Below are positions 61,525 through 64,000 of a stretch of DNA of 64,000 nt, piece by piece. Position 1 is the stretch's first letter. The number at the start of each line of letters is the position of its first letter. The notes under the pieces are model-generated. The model ran no database searches and was not told where the DNA came from. It worked only from the letters and a program-made list of their open reading frames with translations. Made by a program: the position numbers and the translations under genes. Source of the DNA: Homalodisca vitripennis (lineage: Eukaryota; Arthropoda; Insecta; Hemiptera; Cicadellidae); the NCBI RefSeq assembly GCF_021130785.1, contig NC_060214.1, positions 45,652,001-45,716,000 on the forward strand. The letters run 5' to 3'.

Positions 61525-62880
61525 CATCAAACTAATCATATTGCGTATACACGTAATTGGTAGTGTTTTATATACCTATGTTTTCATCACAAAACTAAAT
61601 ACCATATTTATAAAATTAATAAAATCCTAGATACAAAACATAAATAGTTTGGTGGCCGGTTACCTAGGACTGGTGAAACACCAACTACTTAGCAGCTTAC
61701 ACTGACTTTTTTTAGAAGCCACGGTAAATATCTACAGCTTCGACTGCAATTTCTGTGACACATAACGTGTATCTGATAGATAGCTCGCCGGATTTCTGTA
61801 ATACTTAAAATATTGTGAACCAATGAGGAGGATCACAGCAGTCGTAGTGAAAGCACTTCGTAATTCGATAAGGTCTTATGACATATTTTTGAAATGGAAC
61901 TATACATTTATCATGGCATCAGATTTTTATATTTTTCAGTGTTCATGGTTAATAGGATCATAGGCTAATCAAAGGAAAATTTTGATACCTGTTAGTAGAA
62001 CGTTAAAATTTCGTGTATAAATAATAAGGTAAAATGTTAGTTTTTTCCTAGTGTCTTTAAAATTTCATTATATAACATGAAAACTTTGTTAAATTACCAA
62101 GAAATAAACAAGGCTGCTACTTTTTGGTAACAACATTCCTGATTATTCTAATCCCCATATTAATAGCGACAGTGATATGAATAAGACATCACAGAAAGTA
62201 AATTAAAACACTAGATAACGAGAAAAGTAAAATGTTTCACCATACCAGTTAAGGGTTTTTTGCCATTTGGTACAAGTAGGTTTCTCAGGTACATATCCTC
62301 TTTATTGGGGCAACAAAATCAACTCAATTGGGATCTAAAGATAGTTTAAACTTGAATTACAATGGCCGAAAATAGACACTTTATGACCTTTGCAAACCTT
62401 TGTTTGTATACATACACTTGTGGTCAAGGAAAGAAAGCAAATTTAAATAAGACAATAACAAATACCGACACTTGAGTATTTTACATCGGCCATAAATTAT
62501 CGAAAAGGCTATCGCACAAGATGAATAGTTTTCAGAGTACACATCAATGTCTCTCAAATATATGTTGCAAAGCGATACTTTTTCTTAAACCTCAGCAAAA
62601 TCGAACACATGAATATGCGCATTGGTCACAGTTTATAATGCCTAATTTGAAATTTGCTTTATTCATTCACAAATTATGATTTTGAAAGTCATAGGAACAC
62701 GATATACATTTGTCCTTTCACATTAACTATACTGTGCTAATCAATTAATTAAGAATTTTTTCATTGACTTACTACAACTGAACTGACCAGCCTCTATAGT
62801 GTGTGAAGTTAACAAACATTAATCACATCATAGTTTATCAAATGTTGCCTCCAAATATGAATAATGAATTAAAAACATTA
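61525..62880. other. AT-rich spacer between blocks C2 and D3
   Basis: No supported coding or repeat feature. About 1.35 kb, half the length of the equivalent spacer in the first array. Confidence 0.45.
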
Positions 62881-62884
62881 ATGC

Positions 62885-63125
62885 TGTTACGGCTGAGTTA
62901 TTACGTACCAATTATCTTGTACAAGCCACATTTCGTCGCCACGAATGTAATTAAACCGCTGGATAGGTTTCATTAGTTATAACACTTCACATTTCCGACA
63001 AAGGAAGATTTAACTATTAAAACAGTTTCATTACGTGTCAATTGGTTTATTAAGTTCGTGAACAATTTGGAATGCAATCATTATATCAAACAGAGCTTAT
63101 TTTCACATAGTTTAATTCGATTCAT
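62885..63125 (+). promoter_or_regulatory. Paralogous non-coding block D, copy 3
   Basis: Counterpart of D1 and D2: gagttattacgtaccaatta, gtacaagccacattt, gaatgtaattaaaccgctgg, cattagttataac, ctattaaaacagtttcatta, caattggtttattaa, tatatcaaacagagcttatt and tttaattcg. The caagcc-CATTT part is closer to D2, while the accgctgg and cattagttataac parts are closer to D1. Confidence 0.6.
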
Positions 63126-63129
63126 GAGT

Positions 63130-64000
63130 TGCTAAACTATCCAGATGTTTTTAGGTATTAATTAATTAAAGTTGTGTAACACAAAACCAAAGCAATCTTG
63201 AAAATAATGTAAATTGTTAGGCAATACACATGAGCAGGTCGAAAAATAAAATAGATTTCTAAACTTGCTCATTTATCTGGAATAGATAAATTAATTGATA
63301 TGAACTGAGAGATTAAACTTGACAAAAAGTATTGATAAGGTACAGATACCAATTTTTAATGGAAAAGTATAATTTTTAATGAATTCATATTCTCTTTAAG
63401 GCCAATAAAATATACTTCAGGTGAGGCAATAAACCACCTCTCTTTATAGATTAACTAAATGGATGCTGGGGAACTAGAGAGACCTATTTTTAAACTCGGT
63501 ATATCTGATGTTGAAATGATGCAAAGAGTTTGTTCAAACCTCTTCGCCACCAAACATTTTGTATTGTTTCATACGTTGCCTCCTGATTTCAGGAGTCAAG
63601 TTTGAGTCATTGTCATATTTCAGGCGCTACATTAAGTATAAGGAGAAATGGAGGTAAAATCTAAATTCGCATTCAACAAAACCTTTCCACCATAGCCACG
63701 TTATATGTACGAAATTGTTTTACGTTTTGTCAGTTTAGACGATTTTAAAACCTTCAGTGAATATTTATGTTAAATATTAAGTAATATTTAACACAAAGTA
63801 ATTACATATAAAATGATTATAATGTAAAACATTTATATGTTTTCAATATTTATTCTAAGGAAATCAAATGCTTACACATATAACTTGGCAACCAAAAATA
63901 ATATTTCGTAAAACACCGTAAAATGTTTACAGTCTTTAATAGTAATTGGCCTGATTTTGTTTCGGCGGAAAATTCTGTTTCTAGTTTATAAATATCCTTG
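63130..64000. other. AT-rich intergenic DNA, nothing recognised
   Basis: The end of the window. The moderately complex stretch near 63440-63640 (ttcgccaccaaacattttgt, ttgcctcctgatttcagg) has no second copy that I could find and no open frame with recognisable similarity. Confidence 0.45.

Overview
This window looks like a gene desert from a eukaryotic, most likely insect, nuclear genome. It is strongly A+T rich (about 70% by eye) and full of (AT)n and (TG)n microsatellites. The recognisable proteins are all from mobile elements: Penelope-like retroelement (PLE) reverse transcriptase and GIY-YIG endonuclease fragments, and the N-terminal helix-turn-helix of a DNA transposase of a type common in insects. 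No complete host protein-coding gene, rRNA, tRNA or CRISPR array could be supported. Two weak exon-like stretches (about 30.4-30.7 kb and 32.7-32.9 kb) are listed with low confidence. The order (Hemiptera would fit) cannot be decided from this sequence alone.

Layout. 0-18 kb: AT-rich intergenic DNA with a minisatellite, a (TG)n tract, a GC-richer island at 5.4-5.7 kb, a foldback element at 13.8 kb, a 70-bp tandem repeat at 16.2 kb, and a series of unusual patches of paralogous non-coding sequence. 18-34 kb: nearly featureless AT-rich DNA with a hairpin-forming (TA)n element at 27.2 kb. 34-48 kb: dispersed repeats, a PLE 3' fragment with a hammerhead-like motif (41.3-41.9 kb), a perfect AT palindrome (44.4 kb) and a 477-bp DNA-transposon derivative with 59-bp perfect inverted repeats (46.9-47.4 kb). 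49.8-56.2 kb: a nested transposon cluster, all coding on the minus strand, holding a PLE endonuclease fragment, a decayed unidentified element gene split by a ~595-bp almost pure G tract, a PLE reverse transcriptase ORF whose 5' end runs into a foldback element, long (AT)n and (TG)n tracts, and a second decayed PLE. 56-64 kb: AT-rich DNA and the last set of paralogous non-coding patches.

The most interesting structure is non-coding. One ~240-bp block (D) occurs three times (6.2, 17.5 and 62.9 kb). Three other blocks (A, B, C) occur in the same order and strand before it in two places: A-B-C-D at 10.0-17.8 kb and again at 59.5-63.1 kb. The blocks align over 180-250 bp while the DNA between them does not, and they are rich in homeodomain-type TAATTA/CAATTA cores. 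This fits an anciently duplicated array of conserved non-coding (possibly enhancer) elements, although a very old large repeat is not excluded.

The PLE pieces represent at least two families. Their 3' ends carry short hairpin-GAAA motifs resembling the hammerhead ribozymes known from PLEs, and two of the three abut microsatellites. All alignments were made by eye, so identities are approximate.
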